Below, piece by piece: positions 7,632-15,378 of a stretch of DNA of 64,000 nucleotides; the stretch's first letter is position 1; every line of letters begins with the position of its first letter. The DNA is from Firmicutes bacterium UBA5389. Its GTDB lineage: Bacteria > Bacillota > DTU025. A program made the position numbers and the translations under genes. The notes under the pieces are model-generated. The model was not told where the DNA came from and did no database searches. It saw only the letters and a list, made by a program, of their open reading frames with translations. Where the stretch lies: NCBI GenBank assembly GCA_002409965.1, contig DHON01000095.1, positions 29,523-93,522 on the forward strand. Reading direction: 5' to 3'.

Positions 7632-9283
7632 GGTACCACCTCGCATGGCTCGAACCGTTCTCGGTCTATCCTGTAGTTATCGAAGGATATGGTGTAAAGC
7701 TGGGCGAATTGCGGCGCCAGCCACGATGCTACATCGTCGCGGGCCGGCAGATCCGGCAGAAGCCTCCGTCCGAAGCATTCCTGAATCGCCTGGCCGTCCC
7801 TGACGACCACTTGGCCGCCTTTTATGACGTAGCGGGGCCGCGAGAACATGGCCTCGCGATCGCTGCACGGATCGTAGACTGCTATGTCGGCATCGGCCCC
7901 CGCGCCGAGGTGGCCCTTGTTGCGCAGCCCGAGACGGGCGGCCGGGCCCGCGCGGGTGATGATGGCTATCTCCCGGAGAGTGTACTCCCGCGTCAGTTCG
8001 AGAAGGCAGCTTGCTTCCAGCGCCTTCTTGTTCACAGTCTTGGCCACTTCCTCGCGGTAGGAACGGTCCATGAGCAGCCTGATCACCCACGGATACGCCG
8101 TAAAAGGGCCGCCGTTGGGGCTGTCGGTGGTTAGGTATGCCCGCCACGGGTCCTCCAAGAGCAGGAAAAGCTCGAGTCCGATGAGCCACTGTGTAGCGCC
8201 TGCGTAGGTGTTCTTGCTGTAGGCAATAGGCACCACCCCGGACTGCGTCTCCATCTCGATCTCCTTGTTGGTCCAGCGATCCCGAGTTAGCTTGAGCATG
8301 CTGTGCTGAAAGGGCGCGTCCCCCGTCATGGTCACGGCCGGCCCAAACACTACCTGCCCCACATCGACTGAGATGTTGGGGTGGGTGTTCACGTAGTCGG
8401 CCAGCGCCTGAGCGCCCGAGGCAAACGGGGCGCCTTTCTTGGGCCCATACGCGTTGAACTGGAGGTGCGTTATGTGAAGCGGACGCCCATCGGCGAGTCG
8501 CATGGTTTCCAGAGTTGTTTGGGCGCTGGTGGGCTGGCCCAGGTTATTGCAGTGAAGATGGAGCGGATGTGGCAGACGCAGTTCCTCGTTCACATCGATC
8601 AGGGCGTCGATTATGTGCCTGGGAGTGATCTGGTGGCCGTCGATTTCATCGTCCAGCCCGCCCACATTGCCACGCCGTCTCCAGTTCACTCCCCCGCCCG
8701 GGTTCACCGCCTTGATGCCATAGCCTCCCGTCGATCCCAGCAGGAACACGACATAGTCTGCAAGTCTTTCCCTGTCGCCCGCGTCGATCAAGCTGAGCAC
8801 GAAGTGGTTGTTGCCCATAAGGAGCAGCATACCCGTATCTAGCATGGGGATGTCGTCTAGTTCCTCGTGAACGTGCCTGGCCTCCATGGGAGGTCCGGCG
8901 GCCTCCATAACCGTGGTGTAGCCCATCTCGGCATAACGACGCCCGATGACGAAGGTGGATGGGACGATATGCCCCACGCCTCCCCGCATGGATCCGGAGC
9001 GCGGCACGGGATCCATGCGATGGTCGCCCGGGCAAAGCGTTCGACCTACATTGATCTTCGGGCCTGCGATATGCGAGTGAAGATCGACACCCCCCGCCAT
9101 GACCACCATGCCTCGGGCGTCTATCGCCTCCGCCCGTTGGCCGGTGCCCGCGCCCACGCCGGCACCCACGCCGAGCGCGCACTCCCCATCGCAGATCTTG
9201 CCGCCGGAGACGTATATGTCGCGGACTTCGCCGTTCACGCCGTTTGCCGGGTCGTACACATTTCCGCCTACGATGTGAAGCAC
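7622..9283 (-). CDS. fwdA: Formylmethanofuran dehydrogenase/hydrolase subunit A
   Basis: A 553-residue amidohydrolase-fold subunit. In the archaeal enzyme it houses a dinuclear zinc site that interconverts formate and formylmethanofuran. The expected metal-site segments are all visible: GGVDLHSHIAG (HxH), YGIKAVNPGGG (the lysine that is carboxylated in FwdA), PLHLHCNNLGQP, HITHLQFNAYG and LTTDSPNGGPFTAYP (Asp). The GTG at 9283 has GGGGGTGAGA upstream and lies inside the end of fwdB, a 16-base overlap. A Gly/Ala/Val repeat (GVGAGVGAGTG) near residue 35 looks like a hexamer-repeat expansion in a surface loop. Confidence 0.95.
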   Translation of the reverse strand: MLHIVGGNVYDPANGVNGEVRDIYVSGGKICDGECALGVGAGVGAGTGQRAEAIDARGMVVMAGGVDLHSHIAGPKINVGRTLCPGDHRMDPVPRSGSMRGGVGHIVPSTFVIGRRYAEMGYTTVMEAAGPPMEARHVHEELDDIPMLDTGMLLLMGNNHFVLSLIDAGDRERLADYVVFLLGSTGGYGIKAVNPGGGVNWRRRGNVGGLDDEIDGHQITPRHIIDALIDVNEELRLPHPLHLHCNNLGQPTSAQTTLETMRLADGRPLHITHLQFNAYGPKKGAPFASGAQALADYVNTHPNISVDVGQVVFGPAVTMTGDAPFQHSMLKLTRDRWTNKEIEMETQSGVVPIAYSKNTYAGATQWLIGLELFLLLEDPWRAYLTTDSPNGGPFTAYPWVIRLLMDRSYREEVAKTVNKKALEASCLLELTREYTLREIAIITRAGPAARLGLRNKGHLGAGADADIAVYDPCSDREAMFSRPRYVIKGGQVVVRDGQAIQECFGRRLLPDLPARDDVASWLAPQFAQLYTISFDNYRIDRERFEPCEVVPCR

Positions 9284-10545
9284 TCTCTCACCCCCTGTTC
9301 GATGAGGTTCAGTATCCTCTGGTCGCTGGGATACTCTGAATCCACCAGCCTCCGGAGGGGAAGCGGCACGCCGTCCATTCTGTAGGCGGTGCCGCCCGCC
9401 GCAATGCCCGCCGTGGCCGATGGGATGTAGACCTGGGCCACTTGCGCTGTGGTCGAGAATTGCGGATCCACCACTACCATCGGGATCTGTCTGAGTCGTG
9501 CGGCCGCCACAGCCGGGAATGTGGCTGCAGGATCGGACGCCACCACCAGCGCCGCGTCTGCCTCGCCCCGGGCAAGCAGGTCTACTGCGCTGAACTCGCC
9601 CGGGCTGTAGCGCGGATAGCCCCTGCTGAAGTTGACGGCGAATGGGTAACCTGTGAGCCACGTCATCACAGCCTCTGCGCCGGCGACATTGCCGTGGCCA
9701 CGCATGGGGATCACGGCGAAGGCAGTGTAATCGTTAAGATCTCGAGCCAGCATCAGCGCCTGATACACATTGTGCTGGCATCCACTGCTCATTGTGAGAC
9801 CCATTCCGAAGAGTATCACCCCGTATTTCGCCCCCCGCAACGCCTCGGCTGCCTGGGCCAACTGGCTGCGGGGCACGCCGCCGAACGTGTCCCCCTCCAA
9901 GCTAGCGCCGTTTGTGAGGGCGCGCAGAGCCGTCAGTACTTCGAAATCGGAGTTGGGTTCGACCTGAAGGAAGATATCGGCTGTCTTGGCCGTCAGGGTC
10001 TTGCGAACGTCCACCGCTATGACGGTGCGATTGCGCCTGCCGTCGGGGGTTTTCCAACCGCGGGCCTGCACTGAGTAGCGGCTGAAATGGCGGGGATGGG
10101 CCTCTACGGGGTTGCACCCCCAGAAAAGCACAACGTCAGCGCGGTTTCTGACTTCGCCCAAGGTGCAAGTGGGAATGCCCAGCATCTGCCTTGCAACAGT
10201 GCCCGGCCCGTGGCAAACCGATGATGTCGAATCGATGCTCGCGCCTAGGGTTTCGGCAAGCCGAACGGCGGCGGCCTGAGCCTCGGTGGTGGTACTCGAC
10301 AGTCCATAGACCAGCGGGTACCGCGCCGACGATAGAATGCGCGCCGCCGCGTCCACCGCCTCCTGAAGGCTGGTTTCGCAGCCTCGCACCAGGGGAACGT
10401 TCGCCTCGGGCGGGCTCATGAAGCGGTTCCGCCCTATGGCGCACCCGCCGGTCATCGACACTATCGCGTTGTTCTCCACCTGTACCGTGATGTCGTCGCA
10501 GAGTGATCCGCAGAACGAACACACCACGCCCTCATACGCAGCCAC
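9268..10545 (-). CDS. fwdB: Formylmethanofuran dehydrogenase subunit B with intact FeS and Mo/W ligand motifs
   Basis: A 425-residue molybdopterin-oxidoreductase-type subunit. From the chosen GTG start, cysteines 9, 12, 16 and 35 form the 4Fe-4S pattern (VVCSFCGSLCDDI then GGCAIG). Cys111-His112 in SSVCHGPG occupies the position of the Mo/W-coordinating Cys and its His neighbour in archaeal FwdB. Other conserved segments are VLFWGCNPVEAHPRH and MRGHGNVAGAEAVMTWLTGY. My understanding is that FhcB of aerobic methylotrophs has lost these cofactor residues, so their presence suggests real CO2/formate redox chemistry. GGAGGG sits 6 bases before GTG 10545; an ATG at 10551 is too close to it. The start overlaps fwdD by 14 bases. 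Confidence 0.93.
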   Translation of the reverse strand: MAAYEGVVCSFCGSLCDDITVQVENNAIVSMTGGCAIGRNRFMSPPEANVPLVRGCETSLQEAVDAAARILSSARYPLVYGLSSTTTEAQAAAVRLAETLGASIDSTSSVCHGPGTVARQMLGIPTCTLGEVRNRADVVLFWGCNPVEAHPRHFSRYSVQARGWKTPDGRRNRTVIAVDVRKTLTAKTADIFLQVEPNSDFEVLTALRALTNGASLEGDTFGGVPRSQLAQAAEALRGAKYGVILFGMGLTMSSGCQHNVYQALMLARDLNDYTAFAVIPMRGHGNVAGAEAVMTWLTGYPFAVNFSRGYPRYSPGEFSAVDLLARGEADAALVVASDPAATFPAVAAARLRQIPMVVVDPQFSTTAQVAQVYIPSATAGIAAGGTAYRMDGVPLPLRRLVDSEYPSDQRILNLIEQGVRECFTS

Positions 10546-10882
10546 TGTCATCCCTCCGCACCGTGCAGCCGATGCCCTTGAACGCGGGCATTCCGCTTCT
10601 CCCGGCCACATGCCCGGTGAGCTCGTTGGCCGGGGGACCGTACGGGATGAACACGATAGAGTTGGGAAGATCGGCAGGACGGCAGGCGAACGCGGCTGTT
10701 CCGTACTCCGTGCTCACGGTGACCACATCGCCCGGCGCCGCGCCCAACTCAGCCATGGCGGCGGCGCTCAGCTCCACGCAGCCCGTCTCCTGCCGGTACA
10801 GGTCGGAACGTTTGCCCTGAGCCAGTCCAACGCCTTGTTTCACAGTCCTGCCCGTTATGAGCACGGCTTCTACCTGCGCCAC
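10532..10882 (-). CDS. fwdD: Formylmethanofuran dehydrogenase subunit D (molybdopterin-dinucleotide binding)
   Basis: About 116 residues matching the small FwdD/FmdD subunit, which completes the pterin-cofactor site of FwdB. Visible family blocks: LITGRTVKQGVGLAQGKRSDLY near the N-terminus, the double-psi-barrel segment PGDVVTVSTEYGTAAF, and VFIPYGPPANELTG followed by SGMPAFKG. The start is uncertain: GTG at 10882 has GGAGGT nine bases upstream, GTG at 10888 is too close to it, and a TTG further up would add a Gly/Ala-rich leader. FwdD is absent from the Fhc hydrolase of methylotrophs as far as I know, so it is the key marker of an archaeal-type enzyme. Confidence 0.88.
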   Translation of the reverse strand: MAQVEAVLITGRTVKQGVGLAQGKRSDLYRQETGCVELSAAAMAELGAAPGDVVTVSTEYGTAAFACRPADLPNSIVFIPYGPPANELTGHVAGRSGMPAFKGIGCTVRRDDSGCV

Positions 10883-11023
10883 TCGCACCGCACCTCCATC
10901 CCAAGTCCCGCCGGCAGCATCGCCCACGGCACCGCCGGCAGCATCGCCAGGCGGCAGGCATTCCAACTCGCGTTCGCCAAAGGCGCTTGCGATCTGGAGT
11001 GCCCACCGCGGCGATCAGCGCCT

Positions 11024-11908
11024 CTACTTGAGGACTTCATACAGACCGATGTGGTGTTTTCCCAGCTTGTCGCCGTAGTTGCCGGCTGTAATCTGAACGA
11101 CTCCATCGCGGCATGCCGCTTTCAGCCCAACCTTCATCGCTTCTCTCACCGAATTCATGTCGAGTCCGTCCACGATCATCTCATAGACGCACATCGCTCC
11201 CTCGGGAACCAGGGAGTCGCCGACCTTGGGGCGGAGGGTGGGGCAGAAAAGCGCGTTTGTGGCGGCCGGCAGGAAGTCGTAGTTGGCTCCGCCTATTCGG
11301 CTACCAGACCGCACGACCCCGCCGGGGAACGGCAGGATGACGCCTGGGACCTTGCGCATCTCGGCAGCAGCCGCGGTGGCCGCCGCCAGAGCCGATGCCC
11401 TATCGCGCCCCATGATTATGAAATTGCCTCCGCCGATTCCGCTCACGTAGCCGAACGTCTCCTCCATGATGAACTCGCCGTCCATCATGGGAACGTGCCA
11501 CAGTCTGCGCCCGTCCTTCTCTTCCACATACTCATAGGAATCGCCGAAATGGCGAAGAAAGCCCCCTGTTGCCACCGTCTTGTCGCTCGCAAGTCCACTG
11601 AAAGCGGCTGTAGTAGGACAAGTCAGAACACACATGCCCACCCTGCCCTGCAACTGACCATCGAGGTCTTCAGGCGTGCGCGCGAACACCAGTATCGACA
11701 CGCCGGGCCTTCCATCGGGAGTGTCTTTCACTTCGCCCTCGATGCCGCATTCGGCTCCGCATCCGATTATAGATGCCCCAAAACCAACGGCAGCCCTGGC
11801 TGCCTCCATCGCCCATTCCAGAGTGTCTGCAGTGATAATCACCCGCGAAGCCAGGAAGTCGAAAGCCTCTGCATAAGTATCTTTGATTGGCACTCGATTG
11901 AGAATCAC
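11024..11908 (-). CDS. ftr: Formylmethanofuran:H4MPT formyltransferase, copy 2
   Basis: A 294-residue Ftr, close to the usual 297 residues of the archaeal enzyme. Blocks: DTYAEAFDFLASRVIITA, GCGAECGIEG, LWHVPMMDGEFIMEETFGY, IGGGNFIIMGRDR and PGVILPFPGGVVRSGSRIGG. It transfers the formyl group between methanofuran and H4MPT. The start is a GTG at 11908 (GTG ATT CTC AAT) with GAGGTG five bases upstream; the longer frame overlaps the upstream ATP-grasp gene without similarity. It precedes fwdD with a 141-base gap, the largest inside the operon. Being the more canonical copy, it may be the free enzyme while copy 1 belongs to the complex. Confidence 0.93.
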   Translation of the reverse strand: MILNRVPIKDTYAEAFDFLASRVIITADTLEWAMEAARAAVGFGASIIGCGAECGIEGEVKDTPDGRPGVSILVFARTPEDLDGQLQGRVGMCVLTCPTTAAFSGLASDKTVATGGFLRHFGDSYEYVEEKDGRRLWHVPMMDGEFIMEETFGYVSGIGGGNFIIMGRDRASALAAATAAAAEMRKVPGVILPFPGGVVRSGSRIGGANYDFLPAATNALFCPTLRPKVGDSLVPEGAMCVYEMIVDGLDMNSVREAMKVGLKAACRDGVVQITAGNYGDKLGKHHIGLYEVLK

Positions 11909-11912
11909 GTGA

Positions 11913-13169
11913 TCACCTCGCTGAAGTATTTTGCTGACGAGCCTCAGTCCTGTTGCGAACGTCTGGGCGCCCGAAGTCACCTCCCTTGCCATGGGATCCC
12001 AGAAATTGGTCGATCACCCATGCCTGCTTCTCCTGCAGAGCCATCAGGCATTCATCGCGCGATCTTCCGCAAGCTAATACGGTGCATACCGGCGCGCCCG
12101 CCGGTATGGCTTCACCGGCGTGAGGCACATCGCGTATGCCCAACCCATACCAGGCGCTGGCGTTGGCCACCGTTAGGTCGCACGGCGCATAGACTATCGC
12201 CTTTCCGAAGTAATGGCCTCCATGGCCGGCCTCATCCGCTGCAAACAGCGACTCGGGGGGAAGCCTGCCGTTGCATGCCTCCAGATGCAGTCCAAACAGA
12301 TCCAGCCCACGAGCCTGCCGGTACAGCTCCATCGAGGCACAGTAACGCGGATTGACCTCCAAAAACATGGGGTCGCCTGCGGCCGTCACAAGAAAGTCGA
12401 TGCCGTTGAGCCCGCGAAGCCCGCACTCTTGCACGACGACACGAACCATGCGAGCCACCTTCTGGCGCAGCGAACCCGATGCCGAGCTGCCTCCCTGCGA
12501 CCCGCACGTCGAAAGAGGCACAATGTTGCCGCAATACAGAAAGCCTCTGGCTCCGAACTCCCCCAGGCCGCATAGCTGTTCGCTCAGCCCGATAATGGCG
12601 GCTTCGGACCCATCGGCTACGAAGGAGACTGATGCAGGACGCCCATCGGCATACGCCTGCATCATGTATCCCATCGGCGCCGCGCAATCGGCCGATGCCC
12701 ACACTATGCCGCCTCCGCCCCCGCTCGACATGGGTTTGTAGAGCCACTGGCCAGGCGGGGGAGGGCCTTCCCAGCCATAGTGGGTTTCAGGGCACAACAC
12801 CCCATCGGCGCTTAGCAGAGCGTACAGGCGCTCGAAGTCCCTGGCCCCTGCAGCCGCCTGGCTTGTGTTGCCCAGCAGCATCTTCCCGCGGGATATCCGG
12901 TCGATTATGTCGGGGCGGTTGTCCACTCCCGACACGTAGGCAACGGCATCATAATCGATGGCCGCAGCTGCCTCGGCCAACCCCTCAGGGCTGTATCCCA
13001 GATGGCCGAAGTCGCGCCCCAGCGACAGGCTTTCACCCCACAGCTGTCCGTCTGAGTCGCCGAAGTAGTCCAAGGTTACCAGGCTCCACTCCGCTTTCCT
13101 GGCCAGATCGCTGAGCCCGAAGCATTCTCCAAACCCTCGGGTGCTGTATCCAACCATCAACAGCCTCAT
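11913..13169 (-). CDS. ATP-grasp protein of the H4MPT/methanofuran cluster (OrfY-like)
   Basis: A 418-residue ATP-grasp protein. Seen: WLYKPMSSGGGGGIVWA (nucleotide-binding lysine and Gly-rich loop), LRGLNGIDFLVTAAGDPMFLEVNPRY (metal and ATP contacts), and a C-terminal segment AGHGGHYFGKAIVYAP. This architecture matches the carboligase-like ATP-grasp protein found in bacterial H4MPT clusters (OrfY) and is also reminiscent of archaeal tyramine-glutamate ligases used for methanofuran. Which bond it forms is not readable from sequence. It is the first gene after the sigma-54 promoter; the ATG at 13169 has GGGGAGG nine bases upstream. Confidence 0.8.
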   Translation of the reverse strand: MRLLMVGYSTRGFGECFGLSDLARKAEWSLVTLDYFGDSDGQLWGESLSLGRDFGHLGYSPEGLAEAAAAIDYDAVAYVSGVDNRPDIIDRISRGKMLLGNTSQAAAGARDFERLYALLSADGVLCPETHYGWEGPPPPGQWLYKPMSSGGGGGIVWASADCAAPMGYMMQAYADGRPASVSFVADGSEAAIIGLSEQLCGLGEFGARGFLYCGNIVPLSTCGSQGGSSASGSLRQKVARMVRVVVQECGLRGLNGIDFLVTAAGDPMFLEVNPRYCASMELYRQARGLDLFGLHLEACNGRLPPESLFAADEAGHGGHYFGKAIVYAPCDLTVANASAWYGLGIRDVPHAGEAIPAGAPVCTVLACGRSRDECLMALQEKQAWVIDQFLGSHGKGGDFGRPDVRNRTEARQQNTSAR

Positions 13170-13479
13170 GTTGCCCTGCCTCCCCGAGCCACTGCGCTCA
13201 GCTGTGCTCACATCGATAGTTCAGTACGAAGAACCTTGCAATATCGATGCCAACACCCGGCACGCAAGGCGTTTTGCCAGGTCGACATGGGTGTGGTCCA
13301 GAACGATCGGATTCCATCAGGAGGCCTATTGCCCCATAATGAAACACATCGACAGGGATTGCAGACAGATCGCGCTGGCGCGCACGACTGGAACCCACAA
13401 TCCGCAGCAGCTACGGGTTGTGGGGTTATGTGGATGATGGATGGAGACGTGTTACTGCCCCAATTTGGTACATGTATCG
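13170..13479. other. 310 bp control region of the C1 operon
   Basis: No gene. It holds the sigma-54 promoter close to the ATP-grasp gene and, at its far end next to the activator gene, repeated sequences that could be activator sites. The distance between them, roughly 190-240 bases, suits DNA looping by a sigma-54 enhancer-binding protein. Confidence 0.6.
13237..13253 (-). promoter_or_regulatory. Sigma-54 (-24/-12) promoter of the formylmethanofuran dehydrogenase operon
   Basis: The minus strand reads TTGGCATCGATATTGCA. It has the GG and GC doublets separated by exactly 10 bases and matches the consensus YTGGCACGNNNNTTGCW at all but two positions. Transcription would start near 13226, leaving a leader of about 57 bases before the ATG at 13169. 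The neighbouring gene is a sigma-54 activator. Confidence 0.8.
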
Positions 13480-13487
13480 TTATGTGG
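13425..13487. promoter_or_regulatory. Candidate activator-binding repeats
   Basis: Two direct copies of CCACATAAC (minus strand; plus-strand positions 13425-13433 and 13479-13487) flank the near-palindrome GGTACATGTATC (13467-13478). They lie upstream of the sigma-54 promoter, next to the 3' end of the activator gene. Their role as upstream activating sequences is a guess from position. Confidence 0.3.
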
Positions 13488-15378
13488 CAGTTCTCCTCAT
13501 GGAATCCGGGTCGATCCCGTGTGATTCGAGTTTTCGGTAGAGAGTGGTTCGGCCGATGCCAAGGCATCTGGCTGCACTGCTGATATTGCCGCGACATGAT
13601 CTCATGGCCTGTAGCACCACAGCCTTCTCCGCCTGGACGAGAGTAGGCATTTCCGGAGCGTCCAGTGCGGTCATCGCCGGATCCGGCCGAGAATCGCGAA
13701 TACGCTCTGGGAGGTGTTCTGGGCAGACCTCATTTCCCTCCAGGAGATGCACGGCCTGCTCAATCACGTTCTGGAGTTCTCTCACATTGCCAGGCCAGGA
13801 GTACCGCATCAAGGCTTCCCGCGCCTCTTCCGACAACGCGATCTCGCCCTGGCCTCTCATCTTGGCGAAACGCTTGAGAAAGCAGTCGGCCAGAAGCAGC
13901 ACATCCTGGTTGCGCTCACGCAGCGGCGGAACTGTCAGGTTGATCACGCTGATTCGATAGTAGAGGTCCAGGCGAAAACGCCCCTCCTCCACAAGGCGCG
14001 CAAGGTCTTTGTGGGTGGCGGCTATGACCCTGATCTGGACGGGAATCGGCGCGTGCCCGCCGATGCGCACCACCTGCTTCTCCTGCAGTACCCGGAGCAG
14101 ACTGATCTGCACCTCGAGAGGTATGTCGCCGATCTCATCCAGGAAGAGAGTGCCGCCGCTCGCCAGCTCGAACTTGCCCGGACGCCCTCCTCTCCTCGCG
14201 CCGGTAAACGCGCCCTCCTCATACCCAAACAGCTCGCTCTCGACCAGGTCTCGCGGAAGCGCCGCAGCATTCACCGCCACAAAAGGCCCCTCCCTCTGCG
14301 GACTTGCGTTGTGAATCGACTGGGCAAACAGCTCCTTACCGGTGCCGCTCTCGCCGACGATCAACACCGTCGAGTCGGAGCGTGCAACGCGGCGGGCCAT
14401 GCCGATGGCCGCCAGGAACTTGGGATCCTCGCCAACTAAGTCCGAGAGGGTGAACCGCGCCTGTGCTCCTACCATGCGGGTGACCAACCGCTGCACGGAC
14501 CTCATCTCCCTGCACGTCAGCACTACACCGAACACCTTCCTCTGCTCGGAGCAAACAGGCCTGCTCGACACGGTGATGTGCACTCTGCGCCCGTTGAATG
14601 TGATTGCAAGCTCACGATCATTGAAGCCTTCCCGGCCCGTCTTGAACATCTGCAGAAGGGGAAACGAGCCTTTGAACACCTCTTCGACAGACCTGCCCAC
14701 ACAGCTCGACGTCTTGAGTCCGAAAATCCTGCCGGCCACGGAGTTCATATGAGTTATGAATCCATCGTTGTCAACAGCGATCAGGCCGTCCGAAATCGAC
14801 TGAATGACCGAGTAAAGCTGGTTGGCGGCGCGTTCCAGCTTCATCTGGTTCTCGATGGCGGCAGACGCCGCCACGATCATCCCCAATGTATGAGGGTGAC
14901 ATGCTTGGCTCGCGCCCAGCATTCCGATGGCGCCCAGGAATTCGCCTTCCGGGCTGACAATGGGAGTGGCCGCTCCCGACAGGGAACGATACGCCGCAAA
15001 GTAGTGCTCCGCCGCGTTTACTGTGCAGGGAACACCCTCACGTATGGCAAGACCAATGGCGTTGGTACCCTGGTGTTCTTCGCCCCACAAGGTCCCGGGG
15101 CCCACATTGATCGGGCCGAGGTCGTCAGGAGGTTCGCTCGCGCGCGATGCCAGGATACATCCGTGTGAGTCGCTGAGAAAGACCCGGAACCCGGGAGACA
15201 CGAAGGACAGCATCTCGTCCATGAGCGGCTCGGCTAACCTCGCGACATCAATGGCGTGTTGGAGATGCGAGTCGAACTCCTTCTCCGATACCCGAACCGT
15301 CTTCGGGCTCTTCAGAGGATCCATGCCCGCCTGTCGGCACCTCGCCCACGATTCCGAGATCATCGGCTGACGAATCAC
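13480..15378 (-). CDS. AcoR-type sigma-54-dependent transcriptional activator
   Basis: A 632-residue enhancer-binding protein. Order: GAF-like sensor (about 50-185), PAS domain (about 190-295), AAA+ domain (about 312-545) with Walker A GESGTGKE (342-349), the sigma-54 contact loop GAFTGA (389-394) and Walker B TLFLDEI, then a Fis-type helix-turn-helix near 596-622. It should bind upstream sites and open a -24/-12 promoter when its sensor domains detect a ligand, as AcoR does for acetoin. Such a promoter lies just downstream, in front of the C1 operon. Its GTG start overlaps the beta-RFAP synthase stop by 4 bases (GTGA), so activator and cofactor enzyme are made together. Confidence 0.93.
   Translation of the reverse strand: MIRQPMISESWARCRQAGMDPLKSPKTVRVSEKEFDSHLQHAIDVARLAEPLMDEMLSFVSPGFRVFLSDSHGCILASRASEPPDDLGPINVGPGTLWGEEHQGTNAIGLAIREGVPCTVNAAEHYFAAYRSLSGAATPIVSPEGEFLGAIGMLGASQACHPHTLGMIVAASAAIENQMKLERAANQLYSVIQSISDGLIAVDNDGFITHMNSVAGRIFGLKTSSCVGRSVEEVFKGSFPLLQMFKTGREGFNDRELAITFNGRRVHITVSSRPVCSEQRKVFGVVLTCREMRSVQRLVTRMVGAQARFTLSDLVGEDPKFLAAIGMARRVARSDSTVLIVGESGTGKELFAQSIHNASPQREGPFVAVNAAALPRDLVESELFGYEEGAFTGARRGGRPGKFELASGGTLFLDEIGDIPLEVQISLLRVLQEKQVVRIGGHAPIPVQIRVIAATHKDLARLVEEGRFRLDLYYRISVINLTVPPLRERNQDVLLLADCFLKRFAKMRGQGEIALSEEAREALMRYSWPGNVRELQNVIEQAVHLLEGNEVCPEHLPERIRDSRPDPAMTALDAPEMPTLVQAEKAVVLQAMRSCRGNISSAARCLGIGRTTLYRKLESHGIDPDSMRRTAT

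Noticed and set aside
10418..12355. 645-residue open frame on the plus strand
   Set aside because: It is antisense to fwdB, fwdD, ftr and part of the ATP-grasp gene, all of which have clear family motifs. It has no recognisable domain and reflects G+C-rich codon bias.
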